This document shows, in pieces, positions 1-7,889 of a DNA stretch of 64,000 bases. Position 1 is the first letter of the stretch. Every line of letters starts with the position of its first letter. The notes below the pieces were generated by a model that saw nothing but the letters and a program-made list of their open reading frames with translations, was not told the DNA's origin and did not search any database. A program made the translations under genes and the position numbers. Origin of the DNA: Streptomyces sp. R33 (GTDB taxonomy: Bacteria; Actinomycetota; Actinomycetes; Streptomycetales; Streptomycetaceae); contig NZ_CP165727.1 of the NCBI RefSeq assembly GCF_041200175.1, positions 5,893,501 through 5,957,500 of the forward strand, in the 5' to 3' direction.

Positions 1-995
1 AGCGGCAGGAGGGTGTGCCGGTACAGCGACAGCCAGGTGTCGGCGTCGTTCTCGGGTCCGCTGATGAACCGGGACACGGTGTCGATGACGACCAACTCGG
101 CGTTCGTGGCCTTCACCAGGGCGAGGACGTCGGCGCCGCCGCCGGGGGTGTCCAGGGGGCGTACGGGCGGGAAGCTCGCGTACCGCAGCTCGCCCATGCG
201 GCCGATACCGCCGCCGAACGACAGGAACCGCTCCTGGACCTGCTCCTGCCCGTTCTCCGCGTCGAGGTACAGGATGCGTACCGGCTCGGCCGCGGGGTCG
301 TCGAGGAACGGCTGGCCCGTGGCCATGCGCCACATCCACTCCTGGCAGAACAGGGACTTGCCGGCCTTGCCGTCGCCGACCAGGGCGATCTGCTGGCCGG
401 GGCCCATGAGCTTGCCGAGGAGCAGCTGCACGGCCCCGAAATCGGTGGTGAAGAAGTCGTTCCAGTCGAGGAGCGCACTGGTGAGGTGGGCAGGCCCGTG
501 GCCGGTGGACTCGCGGAGCTGCTCGCCCTGGTGGAAGACGTCGACGAGCTTTTCAAGGTCCTCGGCGCTGGCCCCGGCGATGACGGCGGCCTTGAGCGCG
601 TTGGCGTGGGCGTCGTAGCGGCGCTTGCGGGCGGCTTCGTACACCTCGTCGGCGACGTGCGGGACGAGGGTGGCGTGCAGGTGGTCGGAGCTGAGCCAGG
701 TGATGAGCTGCCCGCCGTCCACCTCGCGGAGGCGGCCCTGTCGTTCGATCTCGGCCCTGACCAACACGGGGTGCGGCGGGGTTCCGAGGGCGACGAGGCC
801 GGCGACGGTGTCCCAGATGAGTCGGTGGCCGGGCTTGAACAGGTCGCTGCTGTCGAGGCGTTCGGCGGCGGCGCGGTAGGCGTCGGCATCGAACATGATC
901 GCGCTGATGACGAGGGCCTCGGCCTCGTCGTCCCGGGGGACGCTGCTGGTGAGGCCGTGGTCCGCCTGGTGCGGGAAGGGGCGGACGTTCTCCAC
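1..995 (-). CDS. DnaB-N / RecA-like replicative helicase, partial (runs off left edge)
   Basis: Reading leftward from a GTG at 995 (GAGGAG eight bases upstream) gives an open frame to the window edge. Residues about 15-110 resemble the DnaB N-terminal domain (EAEALVISAIMFDADAYR). The middle of the protein has a Walker A motif, GDGKAGKS, followed by a Walker B-like strand (RILYLDAENG), as in RepA/DnaB-type ring helicases. It would act in replication of the integrated element. It is the last visible gene of the long leftward early operon. The C-terminus is missing, so whether it is a full DnaB or a shorter AAA_25 (RepA-like) helicase cannot be decided. The recognisable motifs give good confidence in an NTP-dependent helicase role. 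Confidence 0.75.
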   Translation of the reverse strand, partial: MENVRPFPHQADHGLTSSVPRDDEAEALVISAIMFDADAYRAAAERLDSSDLFKPGHRLIWDTVAGLVALGTPPHPVLVRAEIERQGRLREVDGGQLITWLSSDHLHATLVPHVADEVYEAARKRRYDAHANALKAAVIAGASAEDLEKLVDVFHQGEQLRESTGHGPAHLTSALLDWNDFFTTDFGAVQLLLGKLMGPGQQIALVGDGKAGKSLFCQEWMWRMATGQPFLDDPAAEPVRILYLDAENGQEQVQERFLSFGGGIGRMGELRYASFPPVRPLDTPGGGADVLALVKATNAELVVIDTVSRFISGPENDADTWLSLYRHTLLP

Positions 996-1007
996 AGGCG
1001 GTGCTCC

Positions 1008-1304
1008 TCAGAACAGGGTGTCGGGTTCGGTGGTGCAGCGGTGTTCGGTGACGTGCGGGTGGGGGCAGTTGGCGGGGTGGTCGCGGCCGGTCCAGGCGAG
1101 GCGGCGGGTCGTGTGGTCGCCGCCTCTGAGGCACCAGATCAGCCGGTTGGGTTCGCGTAGCTCGGCCTGCTGGCTCGGGGTCAGCGGGGTGAGGTCCGCG
1201 GTGACGGTCAGGGCGGCGATCCGGCCGACGAGTTGGCGGAGGATGGGGGCCCGGCAGCGCGGGCACCGGGAGTCGTCGGCTCCCGCGCTGCCAGGCCGGC
1301 TCAT
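1008..1304 (-). CDS. Small element protein with zinc-ribbon-like CxxC
   Basis: 98 residues. An N-terminal CPRC pair (about residues 14-17) and later Cys and His residues (IWCL, NCPHPHVTEH, HRC) could bind one zinc ion. I do not recognise the family. Its ATG shares one base with the stop of the gene upstream (TGATG at 1302-1306), and the helicase gene follows 12 bases downstream, so it is translationally coupled inside the element's leftward operon. A role in replication or recombination is only suggested by position. Confidence 0.6.
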   Translation of the reverse strand: MSRPGSAGADDSRCPRCRAPILRQLVGRIAALTVTADLTPLTPSQQAELREPNRLIWCLRGGDHTTRRLAWTGRDHPANCPHPHVTEHRCTTEPDTLF

Positions 1305-1621
1305 CAGGCCGCGTGCTCGTCGAGGGTGCCGTCGCTGGTGCGCCGGGTGTAGAAGTCGCGGAGGAGGTGGCGCAGGTGCTCGTCGGTGACGGCGTCCGCG
1401 GCGACCTCGATCTGGGTGACGCGGATCTTGACCGTGGGGTCCTTGTCCTCGTCGGGGCCGGGCTCGGTGCGCTCGACGTGGGCGAGCTCGACGATTGCCA
1501 TCCAGCGGCCGCGGCGCTGCTTGAACATCTCGGAGGAGAACGGTTCGAGGGCTTCGGCCGGGTCGGCGAGGACCTTGGTGTCGAACTTGACGGTGGCGTC
1601 AACGCGGATCGGGGTGCTCAT
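1304..1621 (-). CDS. Conserved small phage-type protein, unknown function
   Basis: 105 residues from the ATG at 1621, chosen because it overlaps the stop of the upstream gene as ATGA. Acidic, with a predicted beta-rich N-terminal half (VDATVKFDTKVL) and no cysteine motif. Not recognised. It lies between two cysteine-containing small proteins in the leftward operon of the integrated element, a position where actinophages keep small accessory replication proteins. Confidence 0.6.
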   Translation of the reverse strand: MSTPIRVDATVKFDTKVLADPAEALEPFSSEMFKQRRGRWMAIVELAHVERTEPGPDEDKDPTVKIRVTQIEVAADAVTDEHLRHLLRDFYTRRTSDGTLDEHAA

Positions 1622-2037
1622 GCGGCTTGTGCTCCTTCGGTAGGGGCTCCCGTGCAGGTGGCCCGGTGGGTGTCGCGGATGTGGGAGACGAACGTCTGGA
1701 CTGCGATCGGGCCGGTGACGATCTCGGAACGCCACTGGCAGGCGACGCACTCGTAGCGGGCGCGCGGGTTGGCCTTCCACCAGATCTGGCCGGCGCGGTC
1801 GCCGTCCTTGATCTCGATGCCGGTGCCGCAGTCGATGAGGAGGGCGCTGGTGATCCGGTACGGGTCCTCGGCGGGCCGGGCTGCCCGCCGCGTGGGGGCG
1901 GCGGCCGGGGTGGGCGGGGTCTCGGCGGGGGTAGTGCGGGCCTGCGGGGCGTGGGCGGTGCAGCGCCACCCGCAGGGGTACAGGCGGGCTGTGCCGTCGT
2001 GGTCAGCGCCAGGGACGTCGCACGGGCGGCCGGTCAT
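1618..2037 (-). CDS. Small Cys/His-rich element protein, possible zinc-binding
   Basis: 139 residues. The C-terminal half contains YECVACQW and then HIRDTHRATC, a CxxC...HxxxxH-like spacing that would suit a C2H2-type zinc finger. The N-terminal part has further cysteines (RPCDVP, YPCGWRC) and a proline/alanine-rich stretch. Function unknown. Start and stop overlap the neighbouring genes by four bases on both sides (ATGA), which supports both the start choice and co-translation in the element operon. Confidence 0.6.
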   Translation of the reverse strand: MTGRPCDVPGADHDGTARLYPCGWRCTAHAPQARTTPAETPPTPAAAPTRRAARPAEDPYRITSALLIDCGTGIEIKDGDRAGQIWWKANPRARYECVACQWRSEIVTGPIAVQTFVSHIRDTHRATCTGAPTEGAQAA

Positions 2038-2444
2038 GCCGCGACTGCTCGCTGCGCCGCCCGAGCAGCGGCCCGCGCGGCGTTCCGGGCGATGTAGGCG
2101 GCCCGGTAGGCCTCCTCACAGTCCTCGTCGATTTCCTCGCCGAGCCGCTGGTGGCGCCGGTAGGCCGCCTCGGTGCCGCACTCCGCCGGCTCGTGCGGGG
2201 TCCGCGGCTCGCGGGAACCGGACCGCAGGCGGCGGCGCTCACGCTCGGACAGGCCGCCCCAAACGCCGAACCGCTCGTCGTTGGAGAGGGCGTAGCTCAA
2301 GCAGTCGGCGCGGACCTCGCAGGCCATGCAGACCTTCTTGGCTTCGACGGCGGAGCCGCCCTTCTCGGGGAAGAACTGGTCCGGGTCGGTCTGAGCGCAC
2401 AGCCCCTGCGTCATCCACTCGGGCAGGGACAGGGTCGGCTTCAC
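2034..2444 (-). CDS. WhiB-family iron-sulfur regulator (phage-type, extended C-terminus)
   Basis: 136 residues. The four cluster cysteines are present at C16, C39, C42 and C48 (LC...VCMACxxxxxC), followed by the WhiB turn FGVWGGLSERERRRL. WhiB proteins carry a [4Fe-4S] cluster, and many bind sigma-factor region 4 and alter promoter choice. Actinophages often carry their own copies, for example TM4 WhiB. After the WhiB core there is an unusual acidic then alanine/arginine-rich tail (about residues 85-136, ARNAARAAARAAQ), probably helical. It sits inside the recombination operon, so it may tune element or host transcription. Confidence 0.9.
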   Translation of the reverse strand: MKPTLSLPEWMTQGLCAQTDPDQFFPEKGGSAVEAKKVCMACEVRADCLSYALSNDERFGVWGGLSERERRRLRSGSREPRTPHEPAECGTEAAYRRHQRLGEEIDEDCEEAYRAAYIARNAARAAARAAQRAVAA

Positions 2445-3031
2445 AGGGCACCTCCGGTGAGGAACTCGGGCCAGGCGCAGCCGTCCAGAGCGCGCCGGTG
2501 GGACTCGGGGACGGACTTGAGGGGCTGGCCGAGCCAGTCGTAGCCCGCGGCCATCGCGGCGTAGGCGTCGGCCTCGTCGTAGCGGGCGGCGCCTTCGGTC
2601 AGGTAGCCGTACCGGTCGGTGATCGCGGCCCGAACACCGTCCTTCGAGGCCCGGCCGTTGCCCGTCGCGTAGACCTTCAGCGACGACGGCGGCATCACCG
2701 CGTAGGGGATGTGGTGCCGGTAGCAGTACTGCCGGACCAGGACCCGCAGCCCGGCGAGGTCCTCGTGGCCGGCGAGGTGGGCGTGCCCGTAGGACGGGCC
2801 CTCCATCACGACGAGGTCGGCCTGCTTGATGTAGTCGGCGATGGCGATCTGGAGGATCCGCAGGCGGGCGTCACCGCGGGTCTTGGTGCGGACGTTGGCG
2901 GTCCAGCCGTTTCCGGCGATGCCGGTGGAGGTGAGGGACAGGTCCAGGCCGACGACGAGGCTGCGGGGGGTGGTGCCCGCGGCCGGGAGCCGCTGAGGCA
3001 TCCCGGTCGCGGGGGTCACGGTGAGGCTCAC
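2441..3031 (-). CDS. RuvC-like Holliday-junction resolvase (RNase H fold)
   Basis: 196 residues from GTG 3031, which overlaps the upstream stop as GTGA. The protein opens with a classic RuvC strand, VVGLDLSLTSTGIA (catalytic Asp), then VVMEGPSY (catalytic Glu) and ends the core with DEADAYAAMAAG (Asp). These match the acidic metal-binding residues of RuvC/RNase H-fold nucleases. It would cut branched intermediates produced by the annealing protein and exonuclease encoded upstream in the same operon. The length is close to bacterial RuvC. Several actinophages carry such a gene near WhiB and DnaQ genes. Confidence 0.8.
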   Translation of the reverse strand: MSLTVTPATGMPQRLPAAGTTPRSLVVGLDLSLTSTGIAGNGWTANVRTKTRGDARLRILQIAIADYIKQADLVVMEGPSYGHAHLAGHEDLAGLRVLVRQYCYRHHIPYAVMPPSSLKVYATGNGRASKDGVRAAITDRYGYLTEGAARYDEADAYAAMAAGYDWLGQPLKSVPESHRRALDGCAWPEFLTGGAL

Positions 3032-3321
3032 GCGGCCACCCCCGGCAGCGACATGTTGGCCTGCTGGAGCAGTTCCACCCGGTCGGCGAGGAGCGCGCGG
3101 GCCGACTCGGAGGCCCGGGCGTAGGACGCCGGGACCCATCCGGAGCCCAGCGGTTCGACCTGGGTGGCCTTCGGGCGGAAGGACAGTTCGAGGATGATGT
3201 CGTCGCGGGCGTCCCGTTCCGCGGTGACGGCGGTCAGTTGCTTCAGGAGCTCGGCGTTTTCGGCGAGGAGCCGGCCGTTGTCTTCGACGAGTGCACGGTG
3301 GCGGCGTCCGGAAATGGGCAT
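3028..3321 (-). CDS. Small coiled-coil element protein
   Basis: 97 residues from ATG 3321, which overlaps the stop of the exonuclease gene by one base. Residues about 10-50 form a strong heptad pattern (LVEDNGRLLAENAELLKQL), a likely coiled coil. The rest is alanine-rich and ends in a second helical stretch. No enzyme motif is visible. It is coupled by four-base overlap to the RuvC-like gene, so it may be a structural or partner subunit for the recombination enzymes, but that is inference from position only. Confidence 0.55.
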   Translation of the reverse strand: MPISGRRHRALVEDNGRLLAENAELLKQLTAVTAERDARDDIILELSFRPKATQVEPLGSGWVPASYARASESARALLADRVELLQQANMSLPGVAA

Positions 3322-4022
3322 CACTGGTCTCCGTCCTGCTGGTGGGGGATGAGCGGCCACTCGCCGCGGACCACGGCGTTCGGGTCCTTGCGGCGGAAGT
3401 ACTCCTGAAGCGACGCGGCCTGCTCGGCGGCCCACGCGGCCTGTTGGCCGTGGAGCGTCGCCAGGGGCAGCGCGGCCATGTCGGGCCGGGTGCTGCCGAT
3501 CCGCCAGGCGACCCGGCACGCGGCGATCGCGTCGGCGTCCGCGGTGTGCGCGTCACCGATCGGCACCCCGTAGTGGGCGCACAGGTCGACGAGCTTGCGG
3601 CCGCCCTTGCGGTAGCGGTCGATGTGCCTGTCGAGGACGTACGGGTCGATGACCGGCCCAGCAGGGAGCGGCGGCAGCCCGTACCTGCGGGCCTCGCGGT
3701 CCAACAGGGTCAGGTCGTAGGCGGCGTTCATCGCGACGACCGGAACCCCGGCGGCGATGACCTGGCCGAGCGCCGCCAGGACGTCGGAGACGACCTCGGC
3801 GGCCGGCTTGCCCTCGGCGCGGGCCCGTTCGGTGGTGATGCCGTGGACGTCGGCGGCCTGCTGCGGAATGTCGATGCCGGGGTCGGCGAGCCACGACGCG
3901 GAGTCGGTGGGCTGGCCGCCGCCGCACTGGACGACGCAGGCGGTGACGATGCGGTCCTGCTCGACGTCGATGCCGGTGGTCTCCAGGTCGAAGCCGCACA
4001 TGCGGCCCAGGTGCCAGCTCAC
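3321..4022 (-). CDS. DnaQ-like 3'-5' exonuclease (DEDD family)
   Basis: 233 residues from GTG 4022 (GTGA overlap with the ERF gene). Exo I is FDLETTGID near the N-terminus. Exo II is the region around NAAYDLTLLDREARR. Exo III is HTADADAIAACRV, giving the H-x4-D arrangement of DEDDh enzymes. This is the fold of the proofreading subunit of DNA polymerase III and of many phage exonucleases. It probably trims 3' ends in element replication or recombination. The C-terminal 60 residues (QQAAWAAEQAASLQEYFRR) are helical and not part of the exonuclease core. Confidence 0.85.
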   Translation of the reverse strand: MSWHLGRMCGFDLETTGIDVEQDRIVTACVVQCGGGQPTDSASWLADPGIDIPQQAADVHGITTERARAEGKPAAEVVSDVLAALGQVIAAGVPVVAMNAAYDLTLLDREARRYGLPPLPAGPVIDPYVLDRHIDRYRKGGRKLVDLCAHYGVPIGDAHTADADAIAACRVAWRIGSTRPDMAALPLATLHGQQAAWAAEQAASLQEYFRRKDPNAVVRGEWPLIPHQQDGDQ

Positions 4023-4786
4023 GAAGCACCCCCCGCGGCGCGCTCCTTGCCGATGCGCACGACCATCTCGCCGATCCGCTCCTCGTCGCCGACCTCGTTG
4101 GTGACGAGCGCGCCGAGCTGCCGCGTGGTGTTCAACTCGTGATGGATCTGCCGCAGGCGCCCGGCGCTGGTGCGCGGGTCGCAGATCTCGTCCAGGTACG
4201 AGACGGCGGGACGGACGGGGCTCTCCGCCCGCTCGAAGTGCACGGCGTCCGCGTCGCGGTCCTCCGTCGGGACCAATCCGTTGTTGATCAGCAGCGTGCG
4301 CAGTGCGATCGACTGGGCCTTCGGCGTGGACCGCCCGCCGGAGTCGGACGCCTCGCCGGCGGCCTGCGAGTCGAAGTACGACCCATCGGGCCCGTAGATG
4401 CGAAAGGTCACCAGAGCGGTGCACTCGCGCATCTTGCTGCCGCCGCTGGTGGTGATGTCCCGGTACTCGGTCTCCACCCGGTGCTGAATTACGAGGACAC
4501 CGTGCTTGCGGCAGGCCGGCCCGAAGGAGTTCAGCGCGGTCTCGATGCCGCGGAAGTTGAACTTTCCGGCCCGGCCGCCGTCGAAGCGTTCGTTCTTCCC
4601 GATGGCCCGGACCTCGCCCATGACCCGCGACCACGCGGTGATGGCGCTGGTGGTGGGTGCGGCGTCCTTGGTGAGGTCGCCGAGGTCCGGTTCGGTCAGG
4701 TTCGGCGCCTCGCGGACGTCGGTAGCCTGCTCCTGCTCGGCCACGGTGCGGCGCGCGGCCGCGGCTGCGTTCTCGCGCAGACCCAT
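4019..4786 (-). CDS. erf: ERF-family single-strand annealing protein
   Basis: 255 residues from ATG 4786, preceded by GGGGGT at good spacing. The core (about residues 50-180) has the features of the ERF superfamily: an N-terminal helix ITAWSRVMGEVRAIGK, then FNFRGIETALNSFGPACRKHG, and TPKAQSIALRTLLINNG toward the end. ERF proteins bind single-stranded DNA and promote annealing and circularisation of temperate phage genomes. The gene is directly downstream of a YqaJ exonuclease, the usual exonuclease/annealing pair of a phage recombination system. The C-terminal acidic/helical tail after residue 190 is variable in the family. Confidence 0.85.
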   Translation of the reverse strand: MGLRENAAAAARRTVAEQEQATDVREAPNLTEPDLGDLTKDAAPTTSAITAWSRVMGEVRAIGKNERFDGGRAGKFNFRGIETALNSFGPACRKHGVLVIQHRVETEYRDITTSGGSKMRECTALVTFRIYGPDGSYFDSQAAGEASDSGGRSTPKAQSIALRTLLINNGLVPTEDRDADAVHFERAESPVRPAVSYLDEICDPRTSAGRLRQIHHELNTTRQLGALVTNEVGDEERIGEMVVRIGKERAAGGAS

Positions 4787-5823
4787 CAGTTGACCCCCTT
4801 GTACTGCGGTGCGATGTCGATGCGTTCGGTCGGGTTCGGGGCGACGCACGCCGCGTAGGCGTCGGGCCAGCGCTCGGCCAGCTGCTCCAAATCGACCTTC
4901 GGGGCCGCGTTGGACGGCTCCAGGGAGTAGGCGCGTTCGCCGCCGATCAGCGCGGCCTGCGCCGAGCCGAGGGCGGCGATCATCCGGGCCTTCGCCGCGT
5001 TCTTCGCCCGCTTCTCCGCGGCCTCGGCGCGCTGGTGGCGGCCGTAGTCGAGGAGGGCGTCGAGGGCGTCGTCGTGGCGGTCGATGTCGACCTCGCCGGA
5101 GCGGGTCGGGTGCAGGCGGCGGAACAGCCGAGTCAGGGCCTCGCCGTCACCGGTCACCGGCGGCGGCACCTGAGGCTGTACGTGCTCGAACCAGAACCGG
5201 TCCACGGCCGTAGTGATGTCGGCCATGACGTCCGTGTACTGGTCCGCGCGGATCGTGCCCTGGTGGTACTCGTTTCCGCCGATCAGGACGGCGTAGTGCA
5301 TGTGCCGGTAGCCGCAGACGATGATCTGCCACAGCACCTGCGCGAGGACGTCGTCTGGGGCGCCGGCGTGCCACTGGGCGGCCTTGAACGCGGAGCGGGT
5401 CTTGACCTCCAGCGCGCAGACGTCCTGCTCGTCCTCGGCGAGTGGGCACTTGAGGACGCGCCGGTCGAGGGTGGTCATCCAGTGCGGGTGGTCGACGTGG
5501 GCGACGAGCCCCACCCGGCGGACGTTGCTGCGGTTCTGCATGGCCCAGCGGCGTGCGACGGGTTCCTCGTTAACGGTGCCCCAGTAGGCGGCCTCACCTG
5601 CGTTGTCCACGTCGTGGCCGGTTTTGTCGAGGTAGACCTTCATGGGCGGGTTGAGGTCGATCAGGCCGAGGATGGCAGGGACGTCGCTGGAGCCGATGCC
5701 GGAGCGGCGGGCGGTGAGCCAGTCGGCGCGGTCGGCGTCGGCGGAGAGGATGAGTCGGCCGGTCGGGGTGACCCGGCGGCCGGCGGCCGGGGCGTGGGCC
5801 CCGGCCTGCACGGTCTCGGTCAT
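4786..5823 (-). CDS. YqaJ-type viral recombinase exonuclease
   Basis: 345 residues. The start of the domain, RRSGIGSSDVPAILG, is the YqaJ/lambda-exonuclease signature, and CALEVKTRSAFKAAQW supplies the catalytic E-x-K. It would degrade one strand of linear duplex DNA, producing single strands for the ERF protein encoded next (stop and start share one base, TGATG). A proline-poor helical tail (about residues 265-300, RAEAAEKRAKNAAKARM) follows the catalytic domain. Start at ATG 5823 is supported by the ATGA-type overlap with the small winged-helix gene upstream. Confidence 0.88.
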   Translation of the reverse strand: MTETVQAGAHAPAAGRRVTPTGRLILSADADRADWLTARRSGIGSSDVPAILGLIDLNPPMKVYLDKTGHDVDNAGEAAYWGTVNEEPVARRWAMQNRSNVRRVGLVAHVDHPHWMTTLDRRVLKCPLAEDEQDVCALEVKTRSAFKAAQWHAGAPDDVLAQVLWQIIVCGYRHMHYAVLIGGNEYHQGTIRADQYTDVMADITTAVDRFWFEHVQPQVPPPVTGDGEALTRLFRRLHPTRSGEVDIDRHDDALDALLDYGRHQRAEAAEKRAKNAAKARMIAALGSAQAALIGGERAYSLEPSNAAPKVDLEQLAERWPDAYAACVAPNPTERIDIAPQYKGVN

Positions 5824-6044
5824 CGGCCACCGCCGAAGCGGCGCAGCCAGTACACGCGGTCGTTCTCCGGCCCCTCCGGCCGCAGCAACCCCTGAGCGGT
5901 GAGCTGCTCCAGGTCCCGGCGGACGGTCGCACGGCACGGCGCCAGGCCGTTGGCCTTGCAGTACTGCCAGACCTGCCCGGTACGGAGCGGGCCCGGCTGC
6001 TGCACGAACAGCTCGCGGATCGCCTGAAGGCGGGCGGCGCTCAC
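5820..6044 (-). CDS. Small winged-helix DNA-binding protein
   Basis: 74 residues. The sequence reads as a winged helix-turn-helix of the DeoR/FaeA kind: RLQAIRELFVQQPGPLRTGQ, then CRATVRRDLEQLTAQGLL as recognition helix, and a short wing (NDRVYWLRR). No sensor domain. It overlaps neighbours on both sides by four bases, so it is made together with the recombination proteins. It may regulate the element's early operon. Confidence 0.65.
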   Translation of the reverse strand: MSAARLQAIRELFVQQPGPLRTGQVWQYCKANGLAPCRATVRRDLEQLTAQGLLRPEGPENDRVYWLRRFGGGR

Positions 6045-6400
6045 GCGGCACCCCGCTGCCCGGGCACCAGCCGCGGCCGGACGGCCCGCAGTAGCGCATC
6101 TGCGAGACGCTCCACCCCGGGCCCGTACACGGTCATCGAACCCTCGTGGCCGAGGCCGTCGAGAAGGTCCGTTACGAGCTGGTCCCGCTGGTGCGCGGCG
6201 TGCGAGTCGGCGCCGGTCGAAGCCGAGTGCGCGTCGGCGATCTCCCGGAGTTCCTCGAGGAGGGTGCCGCCGTCCTCGGCCGCGGCCTCGGCCAGCGACA
6301 GGATCACGCTGGTCAGGTAGTGGCTGATGTCGATACGGGCGCCGCCGGGCAGCGGGTAGACGCCGATCCGGTGGGGGCCGTCCACGGGCAGGTTGCTCAC
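6041..6400 (-). CDS. Element protein of unknown function
   Basis: 119 residues, not recognised. The N-terminus looks beta-rich (HRIGVYPLPGGARIDIS) followed by two helices (YLTSVILSLAEAAAEDGGTLLEELREIADA). No cysteine pairs or catalytic motif. Its frame overlaps the upstream and downstream genes by four bases, and codon use matches its neighbours, which supports it as real. Operon position suggests a helper in early element functions. Confidence 0.55.
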   Translation of the reverse strand: MSNLPVDGPHRIGVYPLPGGARIDISHYLTSVILSLAEAAAEDGGTLLEELREIADAHSASTGADSHAAHQRDQLVTDLLDGLGHEGSMTVYGPGVERLADALLRAVRPRLVPGQRGAA

Positions 6401-6570
6401 TGGTTCCCCCTGGCGAGGCGGCGGCGGATCTGCATGCGGGCGAGGATCTGGCGGTCGGTCGGCGCGTCCCAGGCGTGTACGCCGACCTTGGGGAGGTACT
6501 GGCGTCCGTGCTCGCCCTGGGGGACGCCGCAGTGGCGGCAGCCGTACGGGGTGATTTCGCGGTCAGCCAC
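6397..6570 (-). CDS. 57-residue CxxC mini-protein
   Basis: Starts at GTG 6570, eight bases inside the end of the upstream gene, and ends by overlapping the next start by four bases. The sequence has YGCRHCGVPQGEH, a CxxCx(n)H pattern typical of tiny zinc-binding proteins in actinophages, and a basic C-terminus (ARMQIRRRLARG). It could bind nucleic acid, but no family is recognised. The longer frame reaching 6939 is a shadow of the upstream gene. Confidence 0.55.
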   Translation of the reverse strand: MADREITPYGCRHCGVPQGEHGRQYLPKVGVHAWDAPTDRQILARMQIRRRLARGNQ

Positions 6571-7141
6571 GGGGCATCTCCGGGAGGTCGTGGCCGAGCC
6601 GGTACGTGTGGTGCAGCAGCGAGTCGTGCGGGTCCTCGGCGGCCAGCCGCCGGGCGAGCGGCAGAGCCTCGGCGAGCGTGAAACGGGCGTCGTCGCGGAG
6701 GTGCTCGTCAGCGATTCCGCCGAACTCCGGGCACCAACCCACGTGACGGGTCCAGCGCCGTCCCTCCCGGTCGCAGATGGACCAGCGGTCGGTGTGGCCG
6801 TAGCTGCGCTGCACGAGCAGAGGAAAGGCGTTGCCGGGGCGGGGCACCTCGAAGGCGGTTGCGCCCTCCAGTTCGGCGACCCGCTTCCGCAGCCGGTCTG
6901 CCTCGCGCTCCGCGTCCTCGCGTCCAGCGCGGGCGTCATCTCGACGCAGACGGATGTCGTAGATCTCCTGCCGCAGGCTGGCCGCCTGCTCCCGCAGCTG
7001 GGCCAGCTCGGCGGCCGACTCCGGGGACTGGAGCAACCCAGCCGCCTCCAGGGCGTACGCGGCGTTGGCCGGCAGGATCTTGCCCTTCTCCATCGCGGCG
7101 TGGATGACCCCCGCCGCAGCGTTCACTCGGTGCACGTTCAT
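6563..7141 (-). CDS. Element protein with central coiled coil
   Basis: 192 residues from ATG 7141. Residues about 38-92 are a long charged helix (LREQAASLRQEIYDIRLRR... ADRLRKRVAELEG), a confident coiled coil. The C-terminal 90 residues carry aromatic and His residues (DRWSICDREGRRWTRHVGW) like small single-strand or ligand-binding phage proteins. Not recognised. The start overlaps the upstream stop by four bases. Confidence 0.6.
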   Translation of the reverse strand: MNVHRVNAAAGVIHAAMEKGKILPANAAYALEAAGLLQSPESAAELAQLREQAASLRQEIYDIRLRRDDARAGREDAEREADRLRKRVAELEGATAFEVPRPGNAFPLLVQRSYGHTDRWSICDREGRRWTRHVGWCPEFGGIADEHLRDDARFTLAEALPLARRLAAEDPHDSLLHHTYRLGHDLPEMPRG

Positions 7142-7581
7142 GCCGCACGCTCCGGGGCCGTCGCCGTAAGCTCCAGCGCCGCCACAACCTCGGCCGCGGA
7201 CAGACCGTCCGACCAGTCCTCGACATGCCGCTCCAGGCTGAACGGGTCCGTCCAGACCGGGCCGCCATCGAGCGACAGGGCCAGGAAGTGCACCGCCGTG
7301 TCGGCGAGCTGCGACGTCGCCTGCGGGCTGCCCGTTGCCGCGTACCGGATCGCACCGACCGCGGACATCGGCCGCAGGCACGCCGGGAACCCGGTCTCGG
7401 TGTTCCAGTTGAACGGGTCGGCCACGTAGTCCCCGTGGTGGAGACCCCGGACCTGGATGACGCTGGCCGCTGCGAGAAGCACCGCTTCGACGGTGCCCGG
7501 GCGGGCCTGCGGGATGGTGATACCGACGACGCGGACCGTATGGCGGTCTCCGCGGGGAAGGTCGGTAGGCTGGTGGTGCAT
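7138..7581 (-). CDS. Element protein of unknown function
   Basis: 147 residues from ATG 7581, with GAGGAAC directly upstream. Contains a hydrophobic helix (TVEAVLLAAASVIQVRG) and an HFLALSL...WTDPFSLERHVEDW stretch, but no recognised domain. It is the first gene of the closely overlapping block that runs to the left edge. An 80-base gap separates it from the excisionase-like gene upstream. Confidence 0.6.
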   Translation of the reverse strand: MHHQPTDLPRGDRHTVRVVGITIPQARPGTVEAVLLAAASVIQVRGLHHGDYVADPFNWNTETGFPACLRPMSAVGAIRYAATGSPQATSQLADTAVHFLALSLDGGPVWTDPFSLERHVEDWSDGLSAAEVVAALELTATAPERAA

Positions 7582-7661
7582 GGTGTTCCTCGTTTCTCGT
7601 GTTGGTGAGGAATGCCGGGGTCGTTCCGGATGGCCGTCCGGGCGGCCCCTTTGTGCTTGGG

Positions 7662-7883
7662 TCAGGCGGCGGCCGGCTGCTGGCCGGCCATCCAGGCGCG
7701 GACGGCGCCGAGGTCGAAGCGGCGGCCGCGGAACGCGGTCGGCTCGACAGGGCACCCGCGCTGCACCCACTGGTTCACCGTCCAGTTCGAGACCCCGTAG
7801 AGGGCCATGAGCTGGTCGGTTGTCAGCAGCGGGGCCACGCCGACCGGTCGGAGGGTCTCGGTTCGCTCGGCGAGCGTCGCCAT
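7662..7883 (-). CDS. Excisionase/AlpA-like helix-turn-helix protein
   Basis: 73 residues with a single MerR-like helix-turn-helix: LLTTDQLMALYGVSNWTVNQWVQRG followed by the short hairpin RRFDLGAVRAWM. Proteins of this size and shape in integrative elements usually act as recombination directionality factors or as small activators. Located between the XRE-like gene and the early operon, on the opposite strand from the integrase. A ribosome binding site (AAAGG) lies about 8 bases before ATG. A TTCAAC-n3-CACAGTAGAAA motif sits just upstream (7896-7915). Confidence 0.7.
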   Translation of the reverse strand: MATLAERTETLRPVGVAPLLTTDQLMALYGVSNWTVNQWVQRGCPVEPTAFRGRRFDLGAVRAWMAGQQPAAA

Positions 7884-7889
7884 GAGGCG

